Below, in pieces: positions 13,141 through 26,398 of a stretch of 64,000 nt of DNA. The stretch spans positions 15,137,306-15,201,305 of the forward strand of contig NC_134648.1 of the NCBI RefSeq assembly GCF_030463565.1. The letters run 5' to 3'. Source of the stretch: Pelecanus crispus (taxonomy: Eukaryota; Chordata; Aves; Pelecaniformes; Pelecanidae). A program made the translations under genes and the position numbers. Below the pieces are notes generated by a model, which saw nothing but the letters and a program-made list of their open reading frames with translations, did no database searches and was not told the origin of the DNA. Within the stretch, counting starts at the first letter, position 1, and every line of letters begins with the position of its first letter.

Positions 13141-14935
13141 TCATCTTGCCGAAAGATGTCAAAATTTGGGCTATATATCTTGGAGGTACTCTTGAAAATG
13201 AAGTGGGGGTGGGGGCAGAGAGAATTTATCTTCCTGATCGTCAGAAATGCAGTACTGCTGGACTTTTCAATACATTGTCTAAATATCCTTACACCTTCAA
13301 AAATGGAAGATTATACTGCAGGCCATAATTTCAACTCACACACCAACAAAGGGCAATGCTGATTATTTAAAGGGTTTTTTTTGTTTGTTATAAAAGGCGA
13401 ACTCTTTGAGTATGAGGACCAGGAAAATAAATCTAATAGGTGTCTATATTTAGTTTCTGTTTCCTGGTTTTAATACTATTATTATGTTGTTTTCTGGTGG
13501 CAGTTTACATCATCATCAGGATACAGATGAGAATTTTTATCATGGCTTCAGACAAAGGAGATGAGGCAGAGAAAGTAGACAAGCCTTTCAAATCTAGGTA
13601 CTTGTCGTTAAAGTCCTTTGTAGCATTTCATCTCTCAAAATCACTTCCTTCATTTGACACCCCAAAGCTGGAAAAGTTTGCCATAAGGGACTTTAGTGGC
13701 AGAGCCAAAAATAGACTCGAGGTTTCCTGTCTCCTAGTTCTTAACCAAAAGACAGTCCTTCCTCCTTTTGTTACTTTCTTCCTTTTTTTGTTGAACTAAA
13801 GATCCGAGTGCTATGAAAGAACAATATGAATGAGGTCACGCCATGCATATTTATAGTCTTGCATTGCTCTTTAAAATGTACTGTGTATCTGCAGGTGTTC
13901 TGGTAACTTCTCTAGAGGATCTGCTTAGGTGTCCTGTTATAGAAATTAAGATTAACGTGCCCTTTGTTATTTAGAATATCAGTGTTAGGGTATCTATCAG
14001 CTCTTAAGAAATATGAATTTCTTCCAGTATGCCTTTTGGGTTTTTTTTAGCCTACTTTTTGTTTGTCTTAAGTTTTTTATTTCTTGCAGTGCTATTTTTG
14101 TATTTCAGTATGGTAGCTGGAGGTCTGTTCACTGTGCATGCATAATCTCTTTGGTGAAGTGAACTGTACAAGCTGTAGTGACTACATCTGATCTGTACGC
14201 TACGTAAGATACAATGGAAATTACTGAAGGAAGGAGTTTCATAAAAGAAGAAAAAAATCCTGTTATAGGCACAACTTTACAATGGAAGTAAGAACATGGC
14301 TAATGTAAGAAAAATATGCCATTTAAGTCCAGATAGAATTGTAATCAACTTGCCCCAAACTCAAGTTTACTGAAATAAATGGAGTAGTTGAAAAAACAAA
14401 CAAAACCTGGGAGCTGGTATTTGCCAGTGTCATACACAAAAATCAGTGTGTTCTTTAAGTTCAGATTTGAAAACTTTTCCTAAGTAATAGTTTGTGCTGA
14501 GGAATGTACTTGTCTAACATGCAGCAAGAGCAGGGCTGTAGAAGGGTCTGTGTGAGAAGCCTGCATATAGCTGAGATAGCAACATAGCAATAGACCTGTT
14601 GTAAGGCCTACACCATGACGGCCCTTGAATTAACAGTAGCTTAAGGTTTCATAGTGCAAAATTTTGAGGTTGGATTTGGTTTGCTTATGAGGAAAAAAAA
14701 ATACTATTCTGTGTCTGTATTTCCTTGTCTGACTATGTATGAAGACAGATGAAACTGATATTTGGAAATTTATAATGTGTTTGTCCTGTCAGATCCAGAG
14801 GAATTGCCAATGACTTGGAGGGGGGTTAAAGAGTGAGGACTTGCAGTGAAAGAAGAGAAGAATTTGTTGATTAGGTTCAAAATCCAAGGCCAATACTGAA
14901 GGATTTAAGGAACCCACAGTGAGAGAGAACCCCAA

Positions 14936-15845
14936 ACTTTATTTTCTCAGCAGATGATATGAACTAGGAAAGCATCTCATTGCAGACTGCAGGGAACTCT
15001 GGATGAATTGCCATCCAGAGTGACCTTGACAGGCTAGAGAGGTGGGCCCATGTGAACCTCATGAAGTTCAACAAGGCCAAGTGCAGGGTCCTGCACCTGG
15101 GCTGGGGCAATCCCAAACACGGATGCAGGCTGGGCGATGGGTGGATTGAGAGCAGCCCTGTCAAGAAAGACTTGGGGGTATTGGTGCACAAAAAACTCAA
15201 TATGAGCCGGCAATGTGTGCTAGCAGCCCAGAAAGCCAACTGTATGCTGGACTGCATCAAAAAAAGCGTGGCCAGCAGGTTGAGGGGGGTGATTCTGCCC
15301 CTCTGCTCTGCTCTGGTGAGACCTCACCTGGAGTACTGCCTCCAGCTCTGGAGTCCTCAGTACAGGAAAGACATGGACCTGTTGGAGCAGGTCCCGGGGA
15401 CGGCCATGAAGATGGTCAGGGGGCTGGAGCACCTCCCCTATCAAGGCAGGCTGTGACAGAGTTGGGGTTGTTTAGGCTAGAGAAGGCTCTGGGGAGACCT
15501 TATAATAGTGGCCTTCCAGTACGTAAAGGAGGCCAAAAGGAAAGACGGGGAGGGACTCTTAATTGGGGAGTGCAGTGATAGGACAAGGGGTAACGGTTTT
15601 AAACTGAAAGAGGGTAGGCTTACATTAGATATTAGGAAGAAATTCTTTACTATGTGGGTAGTGAGACACTGGAACAGGTTGCCCAGAGAAGTTGTGGATG
15701 CCCCATCCCTGGACTGTTCAAGGCCAGGTTGGATGGGGCTTTGAGCAACCTGATCTAGTGGAAGGTATCCCTGCCTGTGGCAGGGGGGTTGGACAGAGAT
15801 GATCTTTAAAGTCCCTTCCAACCCAAACCATTCTATGATTCTATG
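14936..15845 (+). repeat. CR1 LINE, 5'-truncated copy (C-terminal RT ORF plus 3' UTR)
   Basis: The copy begins inside the reverse transcriptase domain. The first bases correspond to the catalytic FADD region but are damaged. It continues through the C-terminal ORF2 region, with '[19 protein letters not shown]', '[12 protein letters not shown]', '[14 protein letters not shown]' and '[10 protein letters not shown]'. The frame is broken by a TGA at 15454-15456 and by small indels. The 3' UTR has 'CCTTCCAACCC' and ends with two ATTCTATG units at 15845. The sequence is close to the copies at 18.1 and 51.2 kb, which suggests a fairly recent avian insertion. It is inactive. The exact 5' edge is uncertain by tens of bases. 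Confidence 0.95.
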
Positions 15846-18127
15846 AATTGTTCAAAATAACAGGTTTTCAGTAAGCAAACAGAAAGCAAACTCTTCTAAG
15901 GCTACCTCCAGAGCTCCAGGACCAATGTCTTCCATTCATGAAGTGCTGGGCACCATGTTGTCTTTCACAACTCTGCTAAGTACTTTGCTGCTTGCCCAGT
16001 GGGGAAAGAGGTATTGATGGAAATGATGCTAAAACTGGAAGAAAAAAAAATTGTTTATATTTGGGATTAATTGATATTTTGATAGATAATTTTTGCCAAA
16101 AGAAGTGTTTTGAGAATATGGAGTTTGAGGTATAAGACATGTGAAGAGCCTTTCAACATGTTTAATATTGTGTTCAGATGTTCTTTATAAGAAATAGAAA
16201 CATCAATAGGGCTGTCAGGAAAAGAATGGATCCACGTATTGGGTTTCTATCCCTAGAGTGTCTAAAATTTCACAAATACCAGGTGATTTAGTCTTCAGAG
16301 TTGAAGGCAGGGAAATTATGTTATCCAGTCATAAAAAGTGAGTCTTGGCCAAAATTGCACAGGTATGTTCCTTTTTATTCAGCTAGCCAATGATCTCTTG
16401 CCCCTTGCATTCTGTAGGTCATGGAATCTGTAGGTTTTGATACCATCTGTTCATCTGGCCTTAAGTTCTGGTTTTGACTGAATTTTGGGCAGCAAGTCAT
16501 TTGGTTGCATGTCAGTTCATTGAAACATTTCCTGTTTGGTTACCTACCTATTTCCTTAGATATGAATCCCTCAAGTGAATGATTCCTAGGGGTGTGACTT
16601 CTGTGAATTAATCTGAATTAAGCTTATTCACTTTTATCTCATTCTGGTCTATTCTTTTTTTAACCATCTCCGTTCTTGTTACCTTTCTATTTCATATCTG
16701 CATGGCTTCTGCACTTTGTTACCACTGCTCTCATTAGTGCCTGTCCTCACAAGATTTGCCTCACTTTTCGTTTTTTTATAGCACCTTGAGTCTTCAAGAA
16801 TCAGCAATCCATTTGTGAGTATACACAACTCTAAGACTGTCCTCAAGTTCATAATTAATCATAAAACCATGTTTAAGTACAAGTGCTTTAAATGCTTTGT
16901 CTAATCAGTGATTGTATATGTCCTTACACTTTTTAGACACTTTCTATAAGTGCTGAATTCTTTCTGTTTCATGGTTTCCTACAGTGTCTGCTGCTGATAA
17001 TCACGGGCTGGTTCTGTATTTCTGGCTTTTCCCACCTACGTCTGCAAACTGAACTTCCTGTCTGACAAGTACTCCACACAAAGTAGAAAACAACATTTGT
17101 TGCTTGTATTTTACAGGCTACTTACTGTGCATAGATCTTGCCCTGCTAATTTGAACCCTACATTCCCCATAATCAGTTTTGTTTGGATGATGTCAGGAAC
17201 TTGTATGTTGTGGCTCTTTAAAGCATTCAGATATAGACTGTAAGAAACTCTAGACAAAAAAATGCATGTTATCTGTAACACAAGAGCTAGAGCTGAAAAT
17301 TTTCAGAGTTCAAAGTTCAGTGTGCTTACATGGCTCTATGAATCGCTGCTCTATGAATTTTTAAAAACCATTCAAGAATGGAATGCTTGCTGGGGAATTG
17401 AAAATGTTTTTTGCAAAACCTCTTTTTGCAGTAAGCTGTAGGAGTAGAGTACTACAGAAGAAAGGAAGGTGCTCTGCCAACAATGCAATAAAGTTACCTT
17501 CTGGTGACAAGGAATAAATTCAGTTATTGCATAGCTCAAGGCACTAATGATGCCTCATTTAATGACCTTGTATTCTTTTCACTTCACTCAGTTACCCTAT
17601 AACAATGCAGCAAAGAATTTTACAGCTTCAGAAAGGGAGCTTACCTTACTATGAAGTATTTCTGATTTTAGTGATTTATATTCCACTTGTAAGCAAACTG
17701 AAAGCTGGGTTGTTTAGGGGGTTTTGGTGGTGGTAGTTAAAACAGATTTGTGTATCCATGTGGTCCTTCTGGGAAGGATTTTCAGACATGCTAGCTGACT
17801 GGATCCAAAGGATGATGCTAGTAAAGTAGCATTCATGAGGAATATGGACTCAACAGACTTCACCCCCCCGCCCCCAGCCTCTTTGAATACCTTGGTAAAA
17901 TATATTTGTTCCTATATTCAGGATGTTAAAATGTAGGTCAGCAGTTTAGCTCACAGGCAGTAAAAATAATTGCATTTCACTTGTACTTTATGCATTTTTT
18001 GGGTGTGCTAGACTGCCAGAATGCAAGATTTTTCCTAACCTTTTCATTCTGATAGTTTTATCACAGTATCTTTATATTCAGTTGTATAACATGTTGTAGA
18101 AACATATTATATTACTTCCCACAGCTA

Positions 18128-18965
18128 TGCTGGACCTGGACAAGATGGAGAGGTGGGCCTGTGGGAATCTCATGAGGTTCAACAAGGCCAAATGCAAGGT
18201 CCTGCACCTGGGACGGGGCAACCCCCGATATCAGTACAGGCTGGGGGATGAAGAGATTGAGAGCAGCCCTGCAGAGAAGGACTTGGGTGTACTGGTAGAT
18301 GGAAAACTGGACATGAGCCAACAATGTGCGCTCACAGCCCAGAAAGCCAACTGTATGCTGGACTGCATCAAAAGCAGCTTGGCCAGCAGGTTGAGGGGGG
18401 TGATTCTGCCCCTCTGCTCTGCTCTGGTGAGACCTCACCTGGAGTACTGCGTCCAGCTCTGGGGCCCTCAGCACAAGAAGGACATGGACCTGTTGGAGTG
18501 TGTCCAGAAGAGGGCCACCAAAATGATCTGAGGGCTGGAGCACCTCCCCTACGAGGCCAGGCTGAGAGAGTTGGGGTTGTTCAGCCTGGAGAAGAGCAGG
18601 CTGCGAGGAGACCTTATTGTGGCCTTTCAGTACTTAAAGGGGGCCTATAGGAAAGATGGGGGCAATCTTTTTAGCAAGGCCTGTTGTGACAGGACAAGGA
18701 ATAACGGATTTAAACTAAAGAAGAATAGATTTAAACTAGACATAAGAAAGAAATTTTTTACAATGAGGGTGGTGAAGCACTGGAACAGGTTGCCCAGAGA
18801 GGCAGTGGAGTCCCCATCCCTGGCAACATTGAAGGTCAGGTTGGATGGGGCTCTGAGCAACCTGATCTGGTTGAAGCTGTCCCTGCTCACTGCAGGGGGG
18901 TTGGGCTAGATGACCTCTGAAGGTCCCTTCCAACCCAAAGCATTCTATGATTCTATGATTCTATG
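18128..18965 (+). repeat. CR1 LINE, 5'-truncated copy with one nonsense codon
   Basis: The copy starts downstream of the catalytic Asp motif of the reverse transcriptase. It reads in a single frame from 18127 to 18909 apart from one TGA at 18529-18531. Related copies have an Arg (CGA) or Gln codon there, so a C-to-T change at a CpG is the simplest explanation. Conserved blocks are '[20 protein letters not shown]', '[14 protein letters not shown]' and '[18 protein letters not shown]'. The 3' UTR ends in three ATTCTATG units. This is the best-preserved C-terminal ORF of the five younger copies, implying a young insertion. It is inactive because it is truncated. Confidence 0.96.
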
Positions 18966-20386
18966 CTGTAAAATATTTAATGTTGAACCGTAGAAGTCAC
19001 AAAAGAATTTTGGGTTTTAACCTGAAGGAAATTTGAATTTGTCCATTATAATAATTGTGAAGTTATGGTGACTTTAAAATGTGAACAAATTGATTAATTT
19101 AAACAGTCTGTTCAACTGGCCTCACTAGACCTTTTTTCATTAAAGTTGGTATCTCATATTTGCGGCTTGCTGTTAGATGGGAACTTTTTTTAAATGATCA
19201 AGCACCATCCTTCATCCTTAAAGACAGCTAAGAATTTATCCTGAATCCCTCTTGTCAGGGTCAGTAGCATGTTTCATAGCATGTGGCACACAAGCACTGT
19301 AAAGAGGTCAAGCTAGTGCTGGTATAGACTTTATCATAGAACTTGTTTGGCTGATTATTTTCAGAATGCATATTTTTGAAATGTGGGAGTCTATAGAAAA
19401 GACCCTTCTATTCTTGTGTATTAGAGAAATAGCAGTTCCCATCTGCTCGATGAATATCTTGTGTTTGGGACTTCCTTTTCAGTAAGGACCCTCAAATTCA
19501 TATCTTTGAGATAACAGTGACAGAACTTGCCTGAATGTTAGGTTACCTTATCTGCCAGACACAGATGATGCTTTCTGAGTGTGTCTTCACAAGTATTGCA
19601 TGAAGTTTTTATTGAGACGTCAAATCAGTAATCCCGTCAACTTTATACCCTGTAGCTAGCTCTTCTAGCCATTGTGTTATGGCTTTGACTCCATGGTTTG
19701 TGCTCCTCTGCAAATTTTCCCTGGTACTAGCAAGACCTTTTCAAAGAATTCATGTGTTGTTTGTGGTCGGTTATGTTTATTTGCATTCAAATCTTCATCA
19801 TACTTGTTTTTCTGTAGCATGTTTCAGAAAGGATGCTGATCAGGTTTACACATATTCTGCCACTCCTCTCGAATGTCTGTGCTCTGGTTTCAGAAGACAG
19901 TCTTGCTCGTTATTTCTGTGTTTAAGGTTTTATCTTGCACGTGGGAGTCTTCTTTCTTGTTTGTGAATCTAACATTGTGAATGATTCATTAATTGACACA
20001 AATGCTTTGATTTCTTTTAGTCTACCGAATGTTTCTACTGCAGTTTGATGCTTGTCTGTTTTGTGAACTCGCCTAGTAATGTAGATGGATTCTTGGAAGT
20101 TTGGGATATATAGCTGTACCATGAGAAACTCATGGAATTTTTTAATTATAAAGTAATAGTATTTATATTGTCATCTTGGTTCTTTACTTTTAACTCAAAT
20201 TTTTATTTCAGCATTGTCTGCCTATTATTATAATGATTTACACTTTATACCTGTTTTAGCATTGACAGTCTTTTTAGTTCACAGGTGGTGTCCCATATGC
20301 TCCCCCCCACCAAAAAAAAAAAAAGACAAAAATCAAAACCTGAAACTTTCTACTTTTGGTACGATCTTAAGTAAAGTATCTAGACA

Positions 20387-20421
20387 TCTTGCTTATTTAC
20401 CACGTCTTGCTTATTTACCAC
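20387..20421. repeat. 17-bp tandem duplication
   Basis: TCTTGCTTATTTACCAC occurs at 20387-20403 and again at 20405-20421, separated by a single G (18-bp period). The copies are identical, so the duplication is recent. No role is apparent. Confidence 0.9.
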
Positions 20422-23400
20422 AAAGGCTTAGGAAAAAACTCCTAAAATCTACCATAAAAGTTAAATAGCTGTTTTGACTGAGTTGTTGTGCAGTAATGTT
20501 ATGTTGTTATGTAATAACATTTCAGCCATGGGTAGCTGGTAGGAGCCACATTCTTGGCTTCTGTATTGTCTATGTGAGCTTCCTGGCATCAAAGAATACT
20601 AAGCCTGAACTGCAGGCGTACTCTTTCTGAACCCAGTGTATTAGCTCTGGGGAAGGGATATGTGGAAGGAACCTCTCCCAGCAGTTGTATGGCTAAGAAG
20701 GAAAAAGGAGTACAGAGTAAGAAACAGTAGATCCTGACAGGATCGGACCATCATGGTAATTTTGTATGTCTTGTGACACAGAAGATAGAGGCGTCAAACT
20801 TGCACTTAAAAGTTGAGGAACTCAGAGGGCTGTGTCTCACAGAACCCAAGGCTGTGTCTTGCAATCATGTCTTGTGGTCACAGAGCAATGTTGTGTGCCT
20901 GGCAGTGATGCTGTGCTCAAGGGGTTGAGGCTGTTCTCAAACGCTGTCTCCTGGGTGTAAGAAGCAGCGAGCCAGAAATGGTAGGGCTGGCACTGGCAGG
21001 TCATCCTGAAATTCACTGCATCCTTGTTCCTGTTCTGCTCCACAAGAGCATAGGAGTGCCTCAGACCCTGCCTGTGAACTGTACAGAGAACTCTCACTGC
21101 ACTGGCTGTGGTTTTTGGTGTGCATCTTAGAAAATTTTATTTTGGATTTGTTAGCAAGTTTGGTCACGCATGGAAGAGTTTGCAAGTTAAAGGAGTCTTC
21201 AGGAAGGCAAAGTTAAGTAGTATTAGTTGCAAACGGTACAGCTTACAAGGAAAACAACGCCTGCAGTGTCTAATCTTTGACTTGATTACTTTCCAGGTCT
21301 TTCTGAACTTTGACAAATTACAGTAAAGACTGTGTCTCTGGTTTTCCATTTACAGTATAGGGTTAGTAGTTATCTGTTTTGCAAAACTGTTGTGAGGCCT
21401 TGACTTCCTATGCAGTTTTATGTGTATAAAGCAATCTGAATTTAGTATTCTGCTGGCAAGAATAAAGATCAGTACTTTTGTCTCTCATTGTAGCAGCTAG
21501 GCCATATTATTGTTGTTAACATGTAAGTAATGTAGGTGGAATTATTCTTGTTAGCCCTGGAAGGAAATTAAGGATTAAATTCTGTCTGTTGACTTCACTA
21601 TGTCCAAAATACCTTTGCTGTATAAAAATGCAAGTTTTCTTGAAGCATTCGAGGGACGCTCACCTTCACTGTGCTGACCAAGAGGGAAAAGAACCAAGTG
21701 GTCCTCCTTAACAGGAATACACCTCTTCATGCAACTCAAAAAGAGATATCAAACTGATGAAGGAATCCTAATGCTTAAGAAAGCAGATTCACTGAATTTG
21801 ATATTGTTTTATTGTGAGAGAAGACAGTGTTGGCATCTGTCTTCAAAAGGGCAGTAAGGTTTGTTGAAGCTTTAATTTTGATTTGAGCATTATACATCAT
21901 TCCTCCTGGTTCCATCCTGGTTATATTGCTGATTAATCTTCTTGCCTTAGGCAAACGACTTTACCTTCCTGTGTCTTTCCTTCCTCTACCTCAGCTGGGG
22001 AAACACAATGAAGTCCTTATCAGGCTATCGCCACAGTTGCTATTTTAATGATACTTATGTAGCACTTGGTATGTTATGACCTTGTATGCCTTGTTATGCC
22101 TGATATGTGTGCATCGTCCTATTGCACTGTTGCAGGTTGGTAATGTTGAATACTACCTAGCAGCTGCCTTCAGTAAATACGAAGAGTATGTTTCTGTTCA
22201 CAAAAGCTAACTCGTTCCTCCCATGTATTATATTTTACCATCATTTTCACAGTGGTGTTGCCTGGCAAGTGAGTTCGCTAAACTCTTTTTACAACCACGG
22301 CTATAACAGAGGGCAATGATTAATTACCCATACCTTGTTATTTCTGAGGTGTTTTCCCACAATCCGATTAAAAAAAAAAAATTTTATTAAGGATATTTTA
22401 ATGATCTTACTATGACATGTCTTCTCAGCTATTTATTAGAAATGCTAGTATCATATTGTGTTAAATACAATATTTGTCACTTCACATTTCCTGGGAATTT
22501 CTTCCTTACTTAATTGCCTGGTCTCTCTTAATCTGGTTCACTGCTGCCTGGGGATGGTGGGAGGATCTTGTAATCAGTTGTTCAGTAACCTGTAACGAGC
22601 AAATTTAAGAAAGCTAGCAGAACAATGCTACAACTTTGTAAATGGTTTTTTGCTTTTTTCCCCTTTTTGACAAATAGTATAGGGATCTTAAGAAATGTGC
22701 TGGTCTGACCCCATTTCTAGTCTCATTAAATTTGCTAGTGTCTGTTAGTGGTCAGATTTCTGAGCTCATATTAACCCTGAGGGATTTGGAGTGATGGAGT
22801 GAAATGCATACAAGAGTTTAATATTAAGCTGAAATGTGACTGTTAGCAGTGCCCTTTGATTCTTTTTGTTCCTTACAGTATTTTAGAGAAAAAATATATA
22901 TATGTTATTTTACTTAGGGCAATATGCATAAAGAACCATAGATATGCAATCTTTTACTTGTTTTTAAAGAAAAAAAACTTTTTATCATGTTGTATGTATA
23001 GACTATGCTTCAGGTATTTGAATTTTGTATCTTGCCTTTTGTGGATACTTTATTGTTGAACCTATTCCAGGGGTACAATGGTAATATAGAAAACATCTAC
23101 ATCAAGAACATAATATTCTGTCCAACTAAAGTTAATGGAAATATTTTTCCACTCTCTTAAATAGCAGCAGCACTGAGCTTAGAATAAAAATTAGACAGGA
23201 GCAAAACAGGGGAAAGCTGAAAATAATAAAGGAAAAAGGGGAGAACCAGGAAATGGTATCAAAGTAGATTGAGGTTATTCAATGGATAGCAAGGTAGTTG
23301 AAAGCAACCTTTTGGGAAGTGCTACAGAGCAAAAATGTCTTGTTCAGTATCATCTGTGCACACATAAATGTTTGATTTTGGAATTTACCTACTTTGCATT

Positions 23401-23967
23401 TTGAAATGAACTTTGTAGATTCAATTTGAAACACATGATGCAGGAAGTAAGTTACTTTGCTACAGCAATGAAAAATTATTTTTGATACTACTTATGCAAG
23501 AAGGGTAAATTAATTTGTCTTATCTGTAGTTTAAAAATAAATAAATCAAAAAGTAAAGGTTGTTACATGGGAGAACTAAATGGTAACTTTTACCCCCATG
23601 TCTGTTGTCTCCAACACCCACTACACTGGCAATGAACAGAGTGGTCTGACTTCTCTGAGAGTACTGCCAGCTTATGGCTAGAGAGCCTCAGATGTTGTCA
23701 TCATAGATTTCTACCTTCTTTGCCCTTGTAGCATAGCAGAGATGCTTTGAAAAAGTAGCCAGAATGTTACCCTTTCTTTGGTGCAATTTTTTTAAATCAT
23801 GTGAATCTCATTAGAATTAGATTTCTTATTAGGGTGGAATTAGAGTATCATTTTCATTGAAAGGAAACAGTTTATATATGAAGAGGATGACCTTTATTCA
23901 GTATGTGAAATTACTCTTTCAATGACTGTTCACTAATTCACCTTTGATTTCTGAGATTTAAGTAAAT

Positions 23968-24040
23968 CATAGAATCAAGGAATAATTCGGTTTGGAAAGA
24001 ATCTAATGAAATATAGTTCCATCTCCTGCTTGCAGCAGGC
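23968..24040 (-). repeat. CR1 LINE, decayed 3' end
   Basis: The sequence TCATAGAATCAAGG, TTTGGAAAGAATCTAATG and AGTTCCATCTCCTGC matches, with many changes, the reverse complement of the CR1 3' UTR. In the clean copy at 57021 that region starts TCATAGAATCATAG and runs through GGTTGGAAGGGACC. Only about 70 bases are recognisable. It is an old, heavily truncated insertion in minus orientation. Confidence 0.7.
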
Positions 24041-25272
24041 TATCTCTTTCTGTTTCTTCCTTTTTTTTTTGTTGATACCTTTCACATATTTATAGACTGG
24101 TTTTCCAAACTTTGGACAAATTAATTTTGTTGTATTAGATGTTAGCCAATTTGATTCTGGGATAAATGGTGGGGGGCAGGGTGGAAAGCAGGGGAAAAAA
24201 GGAAAAGGGCAGGAAAATACAGGAATCAGGAAGCAGTAAAATCAGCTAATGATATCTATTCAGATTGTTATTCTTATTTGTCAGGATCCCTAAGTAAGGG
24301 AACCACGGCTGCCTGCAGGCTGACTTTACAGGCCTGGCTTGAATTCTTGGCCAGTGGCTTCAGAACTCAAGACCAGAGATTTCTATGTTTTGTGCCACTG
24401 ATGTGAAATGACACTTCTTCCTTTATTTTGTGAGCATTTTTTTTAAAAAATAGCCACTTTCAAAACAAATTCACTTAAATCCAATTACTTAGGCTAAAAT
24501 TTTCAGTATAAAATCTGACGTGCTGGCCTGTCTTCAAGGCTTAAAGGATGGGACCTTGGCAGTGACCTAATAAATATGAGAAGCATCCAGACTGCAGCAG
24601 TCAAGTCCTTTATTCACAGGGGTTTAATTTGGGTTCCCAATCTTGAGAATATCACTGAAGTTCTCAGGCTTCCAGATTTCAATAACAATATTTGTATGCT
24701 ACTATTGTTTAACATTTTCTTATAGTCCAGTGCACCCAGTGGGAAGTCAGGATGGAGAAATATGGCAGAGCAATGTCTCTTCATAAACTTTTTTTTCTAA
24801 TGTTCTTTTGACAGAAGCTTCTCTCAATAATGGTTCGGGCATAAAGCTAATTTTTCCATCTCGTTTAAATGCAAACAAACTTTCCTTAAGCCTGTCAGAA
24901 CTTCCCATGGCACAGTTCTGATGTGGAGGGGTAGGGGCTGTGTTCATGTTGTGAGCGTGAATCAGGAAGTGATTAGATAGGAACACTCCTGTTTTTGCTG
25001 CGTAGAGAGTCTAACCCTGTATTGCCCTTGGCTAAAGTACCAGGAACAACCTGGAAAGAAATCGGTGTGCTACTGCCAGGGGAAAATAAGATATTTTATT
25101 CCCCAAACATTTTGTTCTGCTCCGAAGGGCTGGAATTGCACTGAATGCTCTCTGTGGTTCAACTGCTGGGTGAGAGGTTGACCTCAGTAATTTTGAAAAA
25201 GTGTCTGTTTCTTGGTAAAGTGTGAAGATGGTCCAACTGAGTAAACTGCTACACAGCTGCCCTGATGTAAAA

Positions 25273-25285
25273 GGGGGGGGGGGGG
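25273..25285. repeat. Poly-G run (13 G)
   Basis: Thirteen consecutive G bases in intronic sequence. It is a homopolymer tract prone to length error and slippage. Confidence 0.9.
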
Positions 25286-26376
25286 TATTTCAAAGTGTGC
25301 ATTGGACTGATTGTTCTACTGTAGTTCCAGTTGCTGCAAATGCAAGGCCCTCAGTAAATGCCCAAATTGAGCATTTTTTACTATTTAAATTGACACCTCA
25401 ATATCAGTTTACACACCTCTTCAACTGATCCCACAACCAAAAAAAGGGAATTTGGATTTTAAACGTCTGCTGTGACATGAGAAGCAGGGACCTTGCGCTT
25501 GTTGTTTGCTCCAGCTCCTTAGTTTGGGTTGCATGAACCAAGCCTCCACAGCCCACCCACTGAACACCTGCCACACAGAGGGCCGTTAAGCCAGCAGAAC
25601 ATCAGCCTCGTAGGACTGTTAAGTGCAGTGTATCATCCAAGAGCAGATGCGCCAGAAGACAATGTGCGGAGGAAGTTTGCAGGCACGCAGCATCAGCAGT
25701 GCTTTGTGTGTGCTATAAGGATGATGGTAACAGAGGTGAAAGCTAAAGCAGACCGACAGTTGCTTTGTCTGCAGTTGGGTCAGAGCTATACTGCAGTTGC
25801 ATCCACTCTCAGCCTTTGCTAGTGCCAGGTAGAATGAATCAGGCCCCACCTCTTCACGAGGTGAGAAACTGGAGTAATAAAGCTTTATTACTCTCTTTAT
25901 AATGGTAGACAAGAGTTCAAGCAAGCCATTTCTCCTGTTATCTTTGTGAACTTTGTAGCATCTAAAAGTGATACTGTTCTCTGCTTACAAATTATATTAC
26001 AGTGTGTGCATGTATGTGCTTGTGGGAGAAACAGGGAACGTCTTCGGACAGTTCTGATGCTCTTTTTCAATTAAAATTTAGGACGGCATTTGGCTATCTG
26101 CTTTTTAATTTGACACAACATAGGTGTATGCATGATATACATTCGGTACACATTCTATTCACAGTGCAGTAACACAGAAAACTTTATTTCAGTTTATTCT
26201 TCTAGCAAATCTGTGCAGGATGTCATGCCTCCAGAAAAAGGCTCAAAACTGCATTTGGAAGAAATAAAAAGGGCTCCATGTGTTTCAAAAACTTACTGCC
26301 ATTCTCTCTCCATCCTCACTACTTCTATCTTTTGTGGGCATTTTTTGAGTGATCCATTCTCTTTGAGGGTTATAAC

Positions 26377-26398
26377 TTTTTTTTTTTTTTTTTTTTTT
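26377..26398. repeat. Poly-T run (22 T)
   Basis: Twenty-two consecutive T bases in unique intronic sequence. I found no adjoining retrogene or SINE body, so I treat it as a simple homopolymer. Confidence 0.9.

Noticed and set aside
12990-13328. 112-codon + strand open frame
   Set aside because: Its first half is translated A/C low-complexity sequence (Lys, Gln, His and Asn runs). There is no family match.
13440-13799. 119-codon + strand open frame with a hydrophobic N-terminal stretch
   Set aside because: It has no recognisable domain, an AT-driven hydrophobic composition (poly-Leu/Ile/Phe from T-rich DNA), and no supported splice or promoter context. A frame of this length is expected by chance in 33 kb of intron.
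18127-18909. Reverse-transcriptase-like frames as possible domesticated host genes
   Set aside because: They are flanked by standard CR1 3' UTRs with ATTCTATG tails and carry stops or truncations. They are ordinary LINE copies.
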